Shown here: positions 19,388 through 30,439 of the stretch, in pieces
Numbering within the stretch: the first letter of the stretch is position 1
Layout of the letters: each line of letters begins with the position of its first letter
DNA from: Shinisaurus crocodilurus
Lineage: Eukaryota; Chordata; Lepidosauria; Squamata; Shinisauridae
NCBI GenBank assembly: GCA_021292165.1
Contig: CM037879.1
Coordinates: 22,489,817-22,553,816 of the forward strand
DNA: 64,000 nucleotides
Direction of reading: 5' to 3'
Notes under the pieces: model-generated
The model's input: only the letters and a program-made list of their open reading frames with translations
The model's database searches: none
What the model was told of the DNA's origin: nothing
Program-made: the position numbers and the translations under genes

Positions 19388-19503
19388 TCCTTTGCTGTGC
19401 TGTGAGGCCATGCATTTGCAGGAATTCATGCCAAGGGTCTTGTATTCCTGCCAGGCTCCATTTGTTTTAATGGATCCATTAAAAGTGATCACATTATGTA
19501 ACA

Positions 19504-19504
19504 T

Positions 19505-19535
<31 letters not shown>

Positions 19536-19544
19536 TGACAGACA

Positions 19545-19577
<33 letters not shown>
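19504..19577. repeat. Compound GATA/GACA/CA microsatellite
   Basis: GATAGATAGATAGACAGACA passes into CAGACAGACACACACACACA. Repeat numbers differ in the second contig (about 43514-43574). Confidence 0.95.
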
Positions 19578-19580
<3 letters not shown>

Positions 19581-20444
19581 CAAAACTGCACATTAAAAGT
19601 GTTCTATTTGGTTTAATGGATCACTATTTGGCAATGCAATTGTAGGCAAGGAGGGCCCAATCCAGAACGGGACCACAGTAGAGGGCTAAAGCCCCACTAC
19701 TTCCCATACTGTGGTTCCAAATTGGATTGGGGATCCTATGCTTTCTTTACTGTTAAAATGGGCGGGGGGGGGGGGGAGAGACATAGCTGCTAGCTACACC
19801 TTTAAAGTAATTTGTTCAACCTGACCTGGGTATGGCCATCCCAGGGGAACAGCTCTATGGCTAGAAAGAGAAGAGCCGGCCACAAGGCTGTTTACACAAG
19901 GGAGGACCAGGAATTGAGAACAAGATCTGTTGTGTTGCATCATCGTAACAGAGGCTTGCTTGATGGATGATGCATTAACTAGAAGCAGCCAGTACAGTTA
20001 ATACCTCAGACTCTTTCCTCCCCAACTTGGCTTCTTCTATGCCCCTGGAGTATAATTGCTATTACCTCAGCGGCTATTCTGCTTGGTCATTACATAATGG
20101 GAAAATTTAGACACCTGAATTTGCCTGCTTTCTTCTTTTCTCCTCGTGTCCCTTTCATTCTGTGCCATGTCTTTTAGACTATACCCCTGAAGGCAGGGTC
20201 AGCGTCATCTTTTAAAATATTTGTATGCCCCCCCTAGAAAATTGTACGCACTTTTATAAATAATTGAATAAATAGATACATAAAACCTGTTTGGCAGTTG
20301 AAGCTGAGGGAGAAAAGATTTCCAAGCAGCTAACGGCTCCCAGAAAGGGACAGCTGGCAAGGGCTCCAGGAAAAGTACGGTATTTGCCTTACTTCGCATC
20401 GCCCCATTCCTGAGGGAAATTCAGTTCACTGTGAGGTAAACCAG

Positions 20445-20556
20445 CCTTCCCCCAACCTGGTGCCCTCCAGATGGGTTGGACTACAACCCAGCAGGCAGCA
20501 CTGGCTGTACTCCCAACTCATCTGGAGGACACCGGGTTGAGGGAAGGTTGAGGTAA
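20445..20556. mobile_element. Palindromic hAT-type MITE
   Basis: AACCTGGTGCCCTCCAGATG on the left and CATCTGGAGGACACCGGGTT on the right are inverted repeats. The centre is partly lost. Confidence 0.7.
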
Positions 20557-20849
20557 ACATTATTATTGGCAAGGCAGAGTTGCCAGCACCTGACAGGAAA
20601 AGTATTGCCCTTACATAGTGTTGCCCAATTTGTGAGTGCAATTCACTCTGAGGTAAGCAATTACTATTGGAAAGGTAGGATTGTCAGCTCCTGACAGGAA
20701 AAGTTTCTTCTCTCTTCATGGTGCCCAACGACAGCAAGAAAAACGACACATGCTAAAATTCTGCCTGCTATGCAGGGCTCAGTTTGAGCTCAGTCTCAAG
20801 GGCTGTAAGATATTAATGTGTCTACTCTGCTCTTCCTTCCCATAGAGCA

Positions 20850-20985
20850 GGGATGGGCAACTTGTGGCCCTCCAGATGCTTTGGCCTACAGCTCCCATGA
20901 TCCCTCACCATTGGCTATGCTGGTTTTGGCTGATGGGACTTGTAGGCCAAAACATCTGGAGAGTCACAAGTTGTCACCCATGCCA
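20850..20985. mobile_element. Palindromic hAT-type MITE
   Basis: It begins CAGGGATGGGCAACTTGTGG and its right arm reads CTTGTAGGCCAAAACATCTG, then GTCACAAGTTG. It is similar to 14818-14945. Confidence 0.7.
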
Positions 20986-21374
20986 TAGAGATATACTGGA
21001 GCATATATATACCTGCCAGCACAGCATCTGGAGGAACACAACATGCACGGCAGCTAGATTTATGTGGCCAGGGTGCTTTCATAGGTGAGAATGGAGAAAG
21101 AGTGGTTTCAGTTTTCAATTTGAGTAATGGTGATTTCCAGAATCTTTCAGAAGCTGTGATCAGGACAGGATCAGGTCAAACAGGTACAGAGCTGGCCACT
21201 GTGACCATGGGCCTAAAATGTGTCTGGGCCTCAATTTCATACCTGAACAAGGGAATATATAGACCTGTCTCACTGTATTGTTGTGAGGACAAGACAAAAT
21301 AAGGACTATAAAGCACTTTGCAAATGAGAGCTGTTATATCTAGATTGTACAAAGCAGGCCCTTGAATCTAAGGC

Positions 21375-21500
21375 TATGGGGGCATGCTGGGAGTTGTAGG
21401 CCAAAAACATCTGGGGACCCAGGGTTGGAGAACACTGTCCCAAGGGACACTGCCTGCGGCAGGACTGACTTGTCTCCCCCTCCCCAGAATGATTGTGAGC
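21375..21500 (+). repeat. Half palindromic MITE plus dispersed flank
   Basis: GGGGGCATGCTGGGAGTTGT to GAGAACACTG is the right half of the 135-bp palindrome. The next ~65 bases (CCAAGGGACACTGCCTGCGG to CCCCAGAATGATTGTGAGC) recur in reverse complement at 54172-54234, next to the complete palindrome at 54235-54369. The palindrome and its flank may therefore be parts of one larger repeat. Confidence 0.7.
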
Positions 21501-21689
21501 TGTTTTTGGCTCACCACAGCTTTTTTGCTCTTTATCCTTATTTTTCAGAGATCACTTGACAGCCAGCTTTCGTGATCCCCATTTGTACAGCCACTAACAG
21601 CCCCTTCAAAGTGCCCAAGCAGCACCTTGGAGGGGCTGTCAGTGCCTGGCAAACCATTTAAAAGAAAAAAGAAAAAATTGCACACACAT

Positions 21690-22134
21690 AGGTTTGCAGG
21701 GATTTTAACTACTGGACTAGCATTGCTTCTATGTGCTTGTCAGGGTAGCCAAGTGGCCCAAGGCACTGTGTTCAGGTCACAGTCTCCGTCTGGAGGCGTG
21801 GGTTCGAATCCCACTTCTGACATCCTTTCCCCTGGTACAGAGGTGTTGGTTTGCAGGAATTTTAGCCATGGGACTAGTGCTCCTTCCATGTGCATGTCAG
21901 GATGGCCGAGCAGTCTGAGGTGCTGCATTAAGGTCGCAGTCTCTATCTGGAGGCATGGGTTCAAATCCCACCCGACATCCTTTTCCCTGATGCGAAGGTG
22001 TGGGTTTGCAGAAATTTTAGCAGTGGGGCTAGTGCTCCTTCCATGTGCTTGTCAGGGTGGCTGAGTGGTTAATGATGCTGTGTTAAAATTGCAGTCTCTC
22101 CTGGAGGCATAGGTTTGGATCCTATTTCTGACAC
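21690..22134 (+). repeat. Tandem array 2 of tRNA-Leu-like units
   Basis: Three units begin at 21739, 21896 and 22051, again 155-157 bases apart and with the same spacers as array 1. Loop readings are CAG, AAG and an unclear AAA. The T arms are GTGGGTTCGAATCCCAC, ATGGGTTCAAATCCCAC and a degraded third. None has all stems intact, although the first is close. Confidence 0.85.
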
Positions 22135-22139
22135 TTGTG

Positions 22140-22560
22140 AGCACAGCGGGAGATACCCAGCCGGTGCCAGTCTCCCCAAAGTGCCACTTGGGCACTTGTG
22201 GGGCAGCTAGTACTGGCGGATGCCCAGGCAAGCTTGGCAAGAGCATCAAGGGGCTTTTGCTGCTCTTGCCAAGCAGCTCACTAGGTGATTCCCGGTACCT
22301 GCGATGAAGTCGGTCACCTGGGTTTGGATGACATAACCCATTGTGGGTATAACAACCCCTAGAACAACCCATGGGTTGTCTGGGTGGCTTGTTGCCCATG
22401 AACAAGCCACCCTGTGAGAATTGGTCCAGGTTTGCACGACACAACCACCGATCATGGGTAACAACCCACGATGGGTTGACATGTCAGGCAAACCCAGTCT
22501 ACCTCAGGGCCAGAGCGAGGTGGCTGCCTTAGGCAGCTCATTTTGGGTGTCATGAAATGG
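22140..22560. repeat. Unclassified inverted repeats rich in AACCCATGGGTT
   Basis: Segments such as TGACATAACCCATTGTGGGT, ACAACCCATGGGTTGTCTGG and AACAACCCACGATGGGTTGA are self-complementary variants. GCAAGCTTGGCAAGAGCA and TGCTCTTGCCAAGC flank a small hairpin near 22228-22275. It is probably a decayed MITE, but I cannot define its ends. Confidence 0.45.
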
Positions 22561-22599
22561 CAGAAAATTGTTATTATTACATTTTTACTGCAAGATCAT

Positions 22600-23364
22600 T
22601 TTAAAATGATCTTGATAAGATTAGAAGACTGGGCAGAAAATAACAGAATGAAATTTAATAGAGACAAGGACAACGTTCTTCATTTAGGAAAAAGAAATAA
22701 AAATGCACAGGTATAAGATGGGGGATACCTGGCTTGGCAGTAGTACGTGTAAAAATGGTCTTGGAGTTGTAGTCGATCACAAGCTGAATATGAGTCAGCA
22801 GTGTGATGTGGCTGCAAAAAAAGGCAAATACAATTTTAGATTGCATCAATAGAAATATAGTTTCAAAATCACAGGAAATAACAGTTCCACTCTAGTCTGC
22901 ACTGGTCAGACCTCACCTCAAATATTCTGGACACCACATTTTAAGAAGGATTCAGATAAATTGGAGTGAGTTCAGAGAAGGGCAACAAAGATGCTCTAGG
23001 GACTGGAAATTAAGTCCTACAAGGAAAGATTGAAGGAACTGGGTATGTTTCGCCTTGAGAAGAGAAGACGGGGATATACCTAAAGGGTTGTCACACAGAA
23101 GAGGGCCACGACCTGTTCTGTGTCATCCAAGATGGTAGGACATTAAATAATGGGCTTAAGTTAAAGGAAAGCTGATTTCGGTTGAACATCAGGAAAGACC
23201 TCTGAGTGGTCAGACCATGGGAGGTGGTGGGCTCTCCATCACTGGAGGTATTCAAGCAAAGACTAGACAACGACAGCCATCTGTCAGGGATGCTTTAAAT
23301 GGGATTCCTGCACCAAGCAAGGGGTTGGACTCGATGGCCCCTTCCAACTCTGTGATTCTATGAT
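22600..23364 (+). mobile_element. CR1 LINE 3' fragment with intact CR1-type terminus
   Basis: Broken frames read DWAENNRMKFNRDKDN, then LHLGKRN, then GVVVDHKLNMSQQCD, the C-terminal part of CR1 ORF2. It ends TTGGACTCGATGGCCCCTTC, then GTGATTCTATGAT, the signature CR1 3' end. Many indels make it a fossil. This subfamily differs from that at 777-5935. The copy in contig B is at about 46590-47348. Confidence 0.85.
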
Positions 23365-24094
23365 AAGAATACTCCTGTTGTAGCTTATTCTTGATATTCT
23401 ACTAGTGGGTTATTCTTGATATTTTTTGTTGTCGTTAATTGTTGGCAAGAACCATAACAATTGCTGAAGTTGCTTAGTGAACATTTAGAATGTACGGTAC
23501 ATAATTGCAGTATGGCTGCAAAATAAGGGTTAAGTAAAAACAGTTTACAAATTTGCCTGCAGACCAGATAAACTGCTCCCCCACTTTTTTGGCAACCTCC
23601 CCCCAAGAATTTTTAGGCTGGCTATGGGCCTGCTGCCAGGGTGCAGGAGAAGCACCTGTCGGATTTTCTGCCTCAGCTGCCAAAATAACTTGATAGTTGG
23701 ATACTATGACTGGGGGACGGGACCATTTGCTGTTCCACCTCAAACAGCAAAATGTCTTGGACATTTTGAGAGGCAATACACAAAAACCATTTAACCAGTT
23801 AAAACTATACAATAAATTTAAAATGCCTGGGCAAATAAACATTTACCTGGTATCAAAAAGAATACAATGTCAGTGCCAGTCTTACCTCTACCTTGGTTGG
23901 ATTCTCCTCTCCCATCCCATAGAATAGCTTTACCCAAGTATCAGAAGCATAGGGCCAAGTTAGACATGACATTAAACACAGCATTTAAAAAAAAAAAAAC
24001 CAGCTGGGGGGGGGGATCCAGATTCGGACTGTGGCATAGGCAGAGGAGATTTAACCGTTTCCCCCAGCACCATTTCCCCAGCAAAATACCTCTC

Positions 24095-24267
24095 ATACAT
24101 AGGAAGCTGCCTTATACCTAGACAGACACTTGTCCATCTGCTTCAGTATTGTCTCCTGGGTTCCAGACAGGGGTCTTTCTCAGGCCTTCCTGGAGATGCT
24201 GGAAATTGAACCTGGGGCCATCTGTGTGTAAAGCATGAGGTCTACCATTGAGCTACTGCCCCAAAGC
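24095..24267 (-). mobile_element. tRNA-derived SINE
   Basis: On the minus strand it begins GGCAGTAGCTCAATGGTAGA (A box), then CCCCAGGTTCAATTTCCAGC (B box), and ends GTATAAGGCAGCTTCCTATG. It is the same family as 28743-28975, common in squamate genomes. It is about 170 bases long. Confidence 0.8.
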
Positions 24268-24383
24268 TGGTATTTTGCTCCTGAATGTGCCATTTGCTGT
24301 AATTTTCAGCACGAAAATGAGGGTGGGGTGGTGAGGAGAAGGGGTTTTGCATATTGCCCCCCCCCACACACACACCATGGTAC

Positions 24384-24583
24384 CAGTGGCGGCTGGGGGC
24401 TCCAATGTCAGCGGGGCTGTGTAGCCACTCTGGATTTCACTCTGAGCTTTAAAGGAGCTATCCATGGTGCTGAACCCTAGGGCCACAATAGGTTCAGCAC
24501 CATGGATAGCTCCTCTAAAGTTCAGAGTGAAATCCGGAATGGATACACAACCCTGCTGACGTTGGAACCACCAGCCTCCACTG
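24384..24583. mobile_element. hAT-type MITE with long internal hairpin
   Basis: Ends CAGTGGCGGCTGG and CCAGCCTCCACTG are imperfect inverted repeats. Flanks CATGGTAC (24376-24383) and CATGATAC (24584-24591) match at 7 of 8 bases. Most of the 200 bases fold back on themselves (GGAGCTATCCATGGTGCTGA against its complement). A relative is at 63431-63640. Confidence 0.85.
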
Positions 24584-25022
24584 CATGATACCAATCTGGA
24601 TTCCCGCTGCTACTTAAAAGAAAAATATGCGAGAGGCAACAATGTGTTTAATGACATATTTAGAATAGCTCTTGCAGAAGCTGTGAAGGAGCCAAAAGAC
24701 AAATCATATGTGGGCAAAACTGTATTTTAGGGAACCAGCTGCAGGGAAAGGGGAAAAGAAACCAAAAAGTAGACCCAGGATAAGAAGACATAAACAGATC
24801 ATCATAATGGGGTATTGTTATTAAAATATAATCTCTATAAAGATACCATATTATACAAATAGTGAGACAAAACATTTCTTCTATAGTCACTTGATGAACA
24901 GGGCTTGGAGAGGTTGCTACAAAACACTGTCTTTGCACGATGCCAACAAGGAAGTCCACCCAAAGCATTTCTGGCCAAGAAGGAGCTCTGAGCCGCAGCA
25001 CAGAAGAGTCCTGTTTCTTCTT

Positions 25023-25507
25023 TCACAGCAGGATTCAGAGTCCTCCAAAGAGTCATCTGCAAACAATAGTTCATCAGTCAACATGCTTCCTACAGGGAGT
25101 GTGCTAGCTTGAGACCATAATATCCCGTTCTGCGAAGGAGTGTGCTGGAGCAGTGGCATATCTTCCTCTTCTGACCTTACCAGGTTGTCAATGCGTTCCT
25201 CGCTAACCCCACTTAAATTTATCTGTTGCTCTCATGGATGTCGACGGTGACCACTGTGGTCTCTGGTCTCTGGGAACAGGACTCTATGATGCGATCAGGA
25301 TAAAGGTCCGTGTCTATCTGGGGAAACCTCGGAGCCCTCTGGAAAGCTCCTCCGAGCTCTCCTCCAGCAAGCTTGTGTTAATATAAATTACGTCGGCAGG
25401 TTCACTGAGGGCGGGGTAAACTTTCCAACAGCTTCTCCAGGCGAAGCTTCAGTTCAAGAAGGCGGGTCGGTCACAGGATCTGCGTCCAACAGCAGACATT
25501 ATTCAAC
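25023..25507 (-). pseudogene. MERTK: MERTK last exon, contig A copy with frameshifts
   Basis: The same exon as 49015-49504 but 485 rather than 490 bases, with several single-base differences that break the frame. An example is one T fewer in GGATTCAGAG near the end, and another is a missing base near the acceptor (ATTCAACCTG against ATTTCATACCTG). Short in-frame pieces such as [14 protein letters not shown] and [13 protein letters not shown] remain. Clustering of such differences toward the contig end at 29625 points to consensus error, not to a true pseudogene. Confidence 0.85.
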
Positions 25508-26635
25508 CTGAAATAACAAGAAATATGCTATGAGGAGGCAAGTGGGACCTTAACCCTGCAAAGGAAGGTGAAGTGAGAGTGCACCACTCAAGCACAATAA
25601 ATCTCACTGAATTCAGTGGGATTTACATACATTGCAAAGCTACTGTGGGAAACTGCTGGGACTCACCAGCTCCTCAAGGCTCCACATAGGAACGCAACTG
25701 CAGGAAACATGCCAGGACAACTCACCAGTTCCAGCTGGCTAGGCAGAAACACCACAACTGCCACTTATCAAGCAAAGTGGCACCAAGACAGAATTGAAAA
25801 GGCAGAATTGAAAAGGCAGAGCAGAGGCATAGCTTGGGCTGGGTGGGTATGAAGAAGGAAGGAAAAGCTGAACCAGGAATGATCAAAGAGTCCGGAGAAG
25901 GCTGGACAGAAAGGCAAGTGATGACCACTAGTAGAGGAAAAGAAGAACAGAGAGAAGAGTGGAAAGGAGAAGAGAAGCGTCAGTTGGAGATGGGAGTAAC
26001 TGGTAAGCATGGGAGGACAAAAACAGTTCTGGCCAGTCACTGCAGAAATGGAGGAGGAGGGACTTGCTCTGTCCACCTCTGACAGCTACTTCCCTCAGAC
26101 CCAGAGATTCTGTGCAGAACTTCACTTATCTATGCCTGCAGGGCATAGAGGGAGAGCAGCCAGTAACAAGCTTTGGGCTTCAGAGTAGCTGAGGAAGAAA
26201 CATGAGGTGGAGAAACCAGAAAAGAGGAGGCTCCCAACTCCTTATTCCCCAGATGAAGGCCATGACGTATATTTACTTGATCCCTAGCTAGGTGCGAGAG
26301 ACATACCGGTAACTCTTTGCCCGGAAAAGGAAGTACTCTGGACCCGGAGTCTCACACTCATCCAATGCAGAGTGGGAGGAGCGGTGGAGGTGATCTTCGC
26401 CTCCCTGCTGCTCCCGCTCTGCATTTTCGCTGGATGGCCGTTTTGGGCTGCCTAACAACGCTGTTTCAGAAGGGGAGGGAAGGAGGCTGGAGTGGCTGCA
26501 GGATAGCTTGTATCCTGGCCATCCCAGTCTCCTCCCCTCCCCACTCCCTGAAACGCCCCCTTTTCCCTCTCAGAGGTTGCTCTCCTGACCTTGGAGCAGA
26601 CAGTGCGGTTCTTAACGTGCCGGCTGAAAGCTGGC

Positions 26636-26640
<5 letters not shown>

Positions 26641-26671
<31 letters not shown>
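26641..26671. repeat. (GT)n microsatellite
   Basis: About 15 GT repeats. The tract is longer in contig B, with one GTAT interruption, at about 50641-50678. Confidence 0.95.
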
Positions 26672-26907
26672 ATAATAAAGGTACTCAAAATTGTGCAATT
26701 CCTGAGAAGGAGTGGATGATTGCCAGGTAGAGCACAATAATCTACAGTCCCCCTGGTGTTAGTCACGAGTGATCGCCTGATGATAGTCTTTACTGAGCCA
26801 AAAAACCCTCACAGTATATGAAATATGGGCTGTGTATAGTCTGCTTTAAAAAATAAAAATAAAATTCTGCCCCTCAAAAAGCTGAGTTCTGCAAGTGGCT
26901 TACGTTT

Positions 26908-27006
26908 CATAGATTTCATAGAGTTGGAAGGAGCCTACAAGGCTATCGGGTCCAACCCCCTGCTCAATACAGGAAACTAGAGGAGGGTCTCCCATCCAAG
27001 TAATAA
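26908..27006 (-). mobile_element. 5S rRNA-derived SINE, 3' part
   Basis: On the minus strand, TTATTACTTGGATGGGAGAC, matching the 5S C box, is followed by CCTCTAGTTTCCTG, GCAGGGGGTTGGACCCGATA and the tail CTTGTAGGCTCCTTCC. The 5' half is truncated. Confidence 0.75.
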
Positions 27007-27704
27007 CGTTTATGAAAATTAAATATATTTGTTTATTTTCCTTCATGTTACATAATTTATTCTGCTTCTGCTGGTCATAGGAGGAACAAGGAACTGCAGG
27101 GTGCAAAAGCCCCTACTGGCTATGGAGATTTTGCCAGGCATTGTCCACACTTTTTCCAGCCTATCTTTGCAGCCATAAGGGCTAGAAACATGCTAAGAAA
27201 GAAAGCTGAGATAGTATAGCTCAGTGACAGGGCCTGTAGAAAGTGCCAGGGTCAGACCTTGGCATCTTTAGTCTAAGGACCGTGAGTGTGCCCGTTCCAG
27301 AATCAAAGGTTGTGGGGAATGCCGAAAGTGCAGGAGACATAGAAGGAGGACTCTCCAGTTTCTCAAGCATTCCTTGAGGGCCACCACAGTGTAAAATCCA
27401 ACTTTTAGATGTCGGGAAGTTGATCTGGTATCTCTCCTTCAGCTCAAAATTCAACCACTTTCCAGGAGACACTTCCCAATCAGAGAAGTTGCAGGAGAAA
27501 GAGCATTCACAGGGGCAAGAAGGAGAGAGAGAAAAAGTTCCATCAAAGAGATGTTAGCCAAACGAACAGCCCTCATAGCTTCCAGTCTTCCAAGTTGGCA
27601 GACTCCAGATATAACAGTTCTCTTGAGCAAGCCACGGTGTTCTGCATCACTACAGAATCACTACTGAATTACTGCATTATTACCCCAGTGAGATCAAATA
27701 CTTA

Positions 27705-27842
<138 letters not shown>

Positions 27843-28742
27843 CTACAAGGACAAAGAGAGAGGAGGAAAACACATAGATGGCAATGCAGAAAGATTGAAT
27901 TAATTGGGAATCAACTGATGTGCAGGTGATGCAATGCATAACGCAGTACTCCCCCCCAAAAAAGAGACCAAAATGACCCCCAATAGCGCATCCAGTTTAT
28001 ACATTTTATAAATTTTAAAAAAATTAAATTAGTTTTTTAAATGTTCATAGATTTAAAAGTTTTAAAGATTAAAAATTCTTTTAAAAATTTATAATTGAAA
28101 ATTTAAATCTATCTATCTATCTAAACAGATTTTAAAATATGAAATGTTTCTGTATAAAACATCAGCTTCAGTCACAAATAGGTATATTACAGTACCACTT
28201 AAAAGCTGAGCCAGGACCAATCAGGAACAAGGCCAACCTCAACGAGGGAACATGGAATAAATCAGCACTTGTATTCCACAGCCAATCAAGCTGCATTAAT
28301 AAACATCATGGCTTGTTTCATCTCATCTTTTACACTGATGAGGCTTTGTTCAACTGCTAGAACAGATCTTCACTGCAGTTACTCTGTCAGCATGTTTCTC
28401 TCCCTCATATGAAGGGACCAAGACCTAGCACATATTTAATTATGTTACATATTGGCCAAGTGCTCCTTATATCTTTTTTTAATTGGGAAAGCTAATTTCC
28501 TAAGTCTGCAATCCTATGTACACTTATCTGTGAATAAGTCTAATTAAACTCAGTGAGATTTAGTCCAGGTGGACATGGACAGGATTGGGTTGTGTTTCCT
28601 TGCATGTTGTTAAAAATCATATTTGTGATACTCCGTTCCCAAAGCATTCTGCTGTAACAGAACTAGTAATATAGACAAGTATAAAAATGGACATGGATAT
28701 CTATTTTCTAATACATTTTGGCATGTGATCTTTACCAGTTGT

Positions 28743-28975
28743 TTCTTGATGGAGAGGCCATAGCTTATTGGTAGAGTACATGCTGCTTCCGAATGGATAA
28801 GACCCAAGTCCCTGGATCTCCAATTAAAAGATTCTCAGCAACGGGGCTGGGAAAGACCTCTGCCGGAGACCTTGGAAAGCCATTACCAGTCCGAATAGAT
28901 GGTCCTGGCTAGATGGACCAATGGTCTGATTCAGTTTTGAATCACATGTGCCTCAGCCTAGCAGTTGCTTACAAG
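28743..28975 (+). mobile_element. tRNA-derived SINE
   Basis: GGCCATAGCTTATTGGTAGA is A-box-like; the B box is degraded. The body (AAAGACCTCTGCCGGAGACC, then ATGGACCAATGGTCTGATTC) matches the squamate tRNA-SINE family seen at 24095-24267. Confidence 0.75.
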
Positions 28976-29160
28976 AATAGGGGCTCCAATGCACGCATGG
29001 AGCTCCCAACCTTCAAGGGCTTCTCCACTCACTTCAGTACACAAATCCTTTTGTGCATGCAAAGCTACTTATTCAGCTTAAATTAATGGGAGGGCCACCT
29101 GTGCAGGAGAGCAATGGAAATGCACACACAGGGACTCTGGACTGAGGCAATGATCTGACA

Positions 29161-29294
29161 CAGTGTTCTCCAACCTTGGGTCCCCAGATGTTTTTGGCCT
29201 ACAACTCCCAGCATGCCCCAGCCAGCATAGCTGGCTGGGGCATGCTGGGAGTTGTAGGCCAAAAACATCTGGGGACCCAGGTTGGAGAACACTG
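29161..29294. mobile_element. 135-bp palindromic hAT MITE
   Basis: CAGTGTTCTCCAACCTTGGG at the left and GTTGGAGAACACTG at the right are inverted repeats. The whole element is a near-perfect palindrome with ACAACTCCCAGCATGCCCC in each arm. The left 8-mer is ATCTGACA; the right flank (ATAACACA) is damaged here. In contig B (53187-53321) it is ATCTAACA, a 7/8 duplication. Confidence 0.88.
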
Positions 29295-29625
29295 ATAACA
29301 CAGAAGATAGTGTGACCCCTGACTATGATAGTCTCTCATCCACCAGGGGGAGCTGCAGCAACGACCTCATTTGACTTATGCAATAAGAAAGGGAATATGC
29401 AGTTCCTAGACCAGAGATAGTATTGCCAGCTTTCACCAGGCCACTGCATCTGTGTCTTTAAATGCAACTTGATGTGCTGCTGACATTAGCAAGCCAGCAC
29501 ATGTTTACTCCCTGCTGCGACAAGAGAGGAGTTCCATTTTTTCCTGAGTTGGCAACCTGGTCAAGAGTGGGAAGAGTCAGAGGCAGCAAACAGAGTCCGT
29601 AGCATATTTAGTAAAAATCTGTAGA

Positions 29626-29725
29626 NNNNNNNNNNNNNNNNNNNNNNNNNNNNNNNNNNNNNNNNNNNNNNNNNNNNNNNNNNNNNNNNNNNNNNNNNNN
29701 NNNNNNNNNNNNNNNNNNNNNNNNN
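29626..29725. other. Assembly gap, exactly 100 N
   Basis: A run of exactly 100 N, the usual placeholder for a gap of unknown size. The sequence to its left matches 53641-53665, and the sequence to its right matches about 5643 onward. Confidence 1.
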
Positions 29726-30267
29726 GGGTGGAGTTGAGTGTGAAGGCGGCGGCGGCAGAGTCCTTGGGCTCGAGTCCTGAGTCGAGTCTCGAGTCCCACA
29801 TAAATTATTGGGACTCGAGTGGGACTCGTGTCAGAGGGGGGACTCGTGTCAGAGGGGGGACTCGAGTCAGAGGGGGGACTCAGTCGGACTCACGAGTCGA
29901 GTCCCCGAGTCCGAGTCCCCATCCCTGCTTTTCTCTAAAGCTTCCTTGACACTGTTTCTTAAACATGCTGGTGACTCTATCACGTCCTCCTTACTCACCT
30001 TTTTCTAAGCTGAAAACCCTCTTCCCTACCCAGTGGTCCCAGTGGTCTCCATGGCTGCTATTCACATCACAAAAATCTGCCCATTAAATGTATTCAAACA
30101 ACTAACAAAATGTTGTTTGGTCCTAACCTTGCACGTTAATCAGGAATAAGCCTTTACATAAGCATGGCTCCTTTGTTGGTATTATTTGAACCATATCATA
30201 ACGGTCCTTGTTCATAATCAGATGGAAGGCATCTATGCCCTGCTAAGAGAACAAAAGGGCAAAGTAC

Positions 30268-30439
30268 CTTTGCACTGAGGAACTCTCCAGACCAGTTGCC
30301 GTTTGGCTGACACACTCGAGAACTGGAACCGATGAGCTTGAAATTCCAGGATCACAGGTGAAATGGAACTTCATGGTCCACCAATTCTTGGTGCCAAATC
30401 TTTTGCCATTCAGTGGGACATCCAGTGTAGGGCAGAACA
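30268..30439 (-). pseudogene. FBLN7: FBLN7 exon 3 (sushi), contig B copy with frameshifts
   Basis: The second copy of 6194-6364, with several one-base insertions and deletions: an extra T and an extra T in GAGCTTGAAATTCC, an extra base in ATGGAACTTC, and one base fewer in CCACCAATTC. The frame survives only in short pieces such as DVPLNGKRFGTKN and HFTCDPG. It lies within 750 bases of the contig start, so low consensus quality is the likely cause. Confidence 0.88.

Larger units (their letters stand above)
17615..19450 (+). repeat. Tandem array 1 of tRNA-Leu-like units, ~157 bp period
   Basis: Five units begin at 17682, 17838, 18991, 19148 and 19305. Each has a tRNA-Leu-like body of about 83 bases and a conserved spacer with TTTGCAGG, TTTTAGC and TCCATGTG. 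Neighbouring starts are 156-157 bases apart. The 17838-18991 step returns to about the same period once the hAT at 17929-18924 and its 8-bp duplication are removed. The array is therefore older than the hAT. Most units are degenerate; unit 4 is nearly perfect. Confidence 0.85.
19450..21740. other. Intergenic DNA between the tRNA-Leu arrays
   Basis: No gene is recognisable. It holds a poly-G run near 19757-19777, palindromic MITEs near 20445-20556 and 20850-20985, and a half-copy of the 135-bp palindrome at 21375-21437. Confidence 0.6.

Noticed and set aside
17676..22064. Open frames across the tRNA arrays (such as those reading GSNPTSDIL or VRIPLL)
   Set aside because: They are translations of repeated tRNA-Leu-like units and spacers, which explains their similarity to one another.
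17682..22134. CRISPR-like regular repeat spacing
   Set aside because: The genome is vertebrate, the repeat unit is a tRNA body of 83 bases, and the spacers are conserved, not unique.
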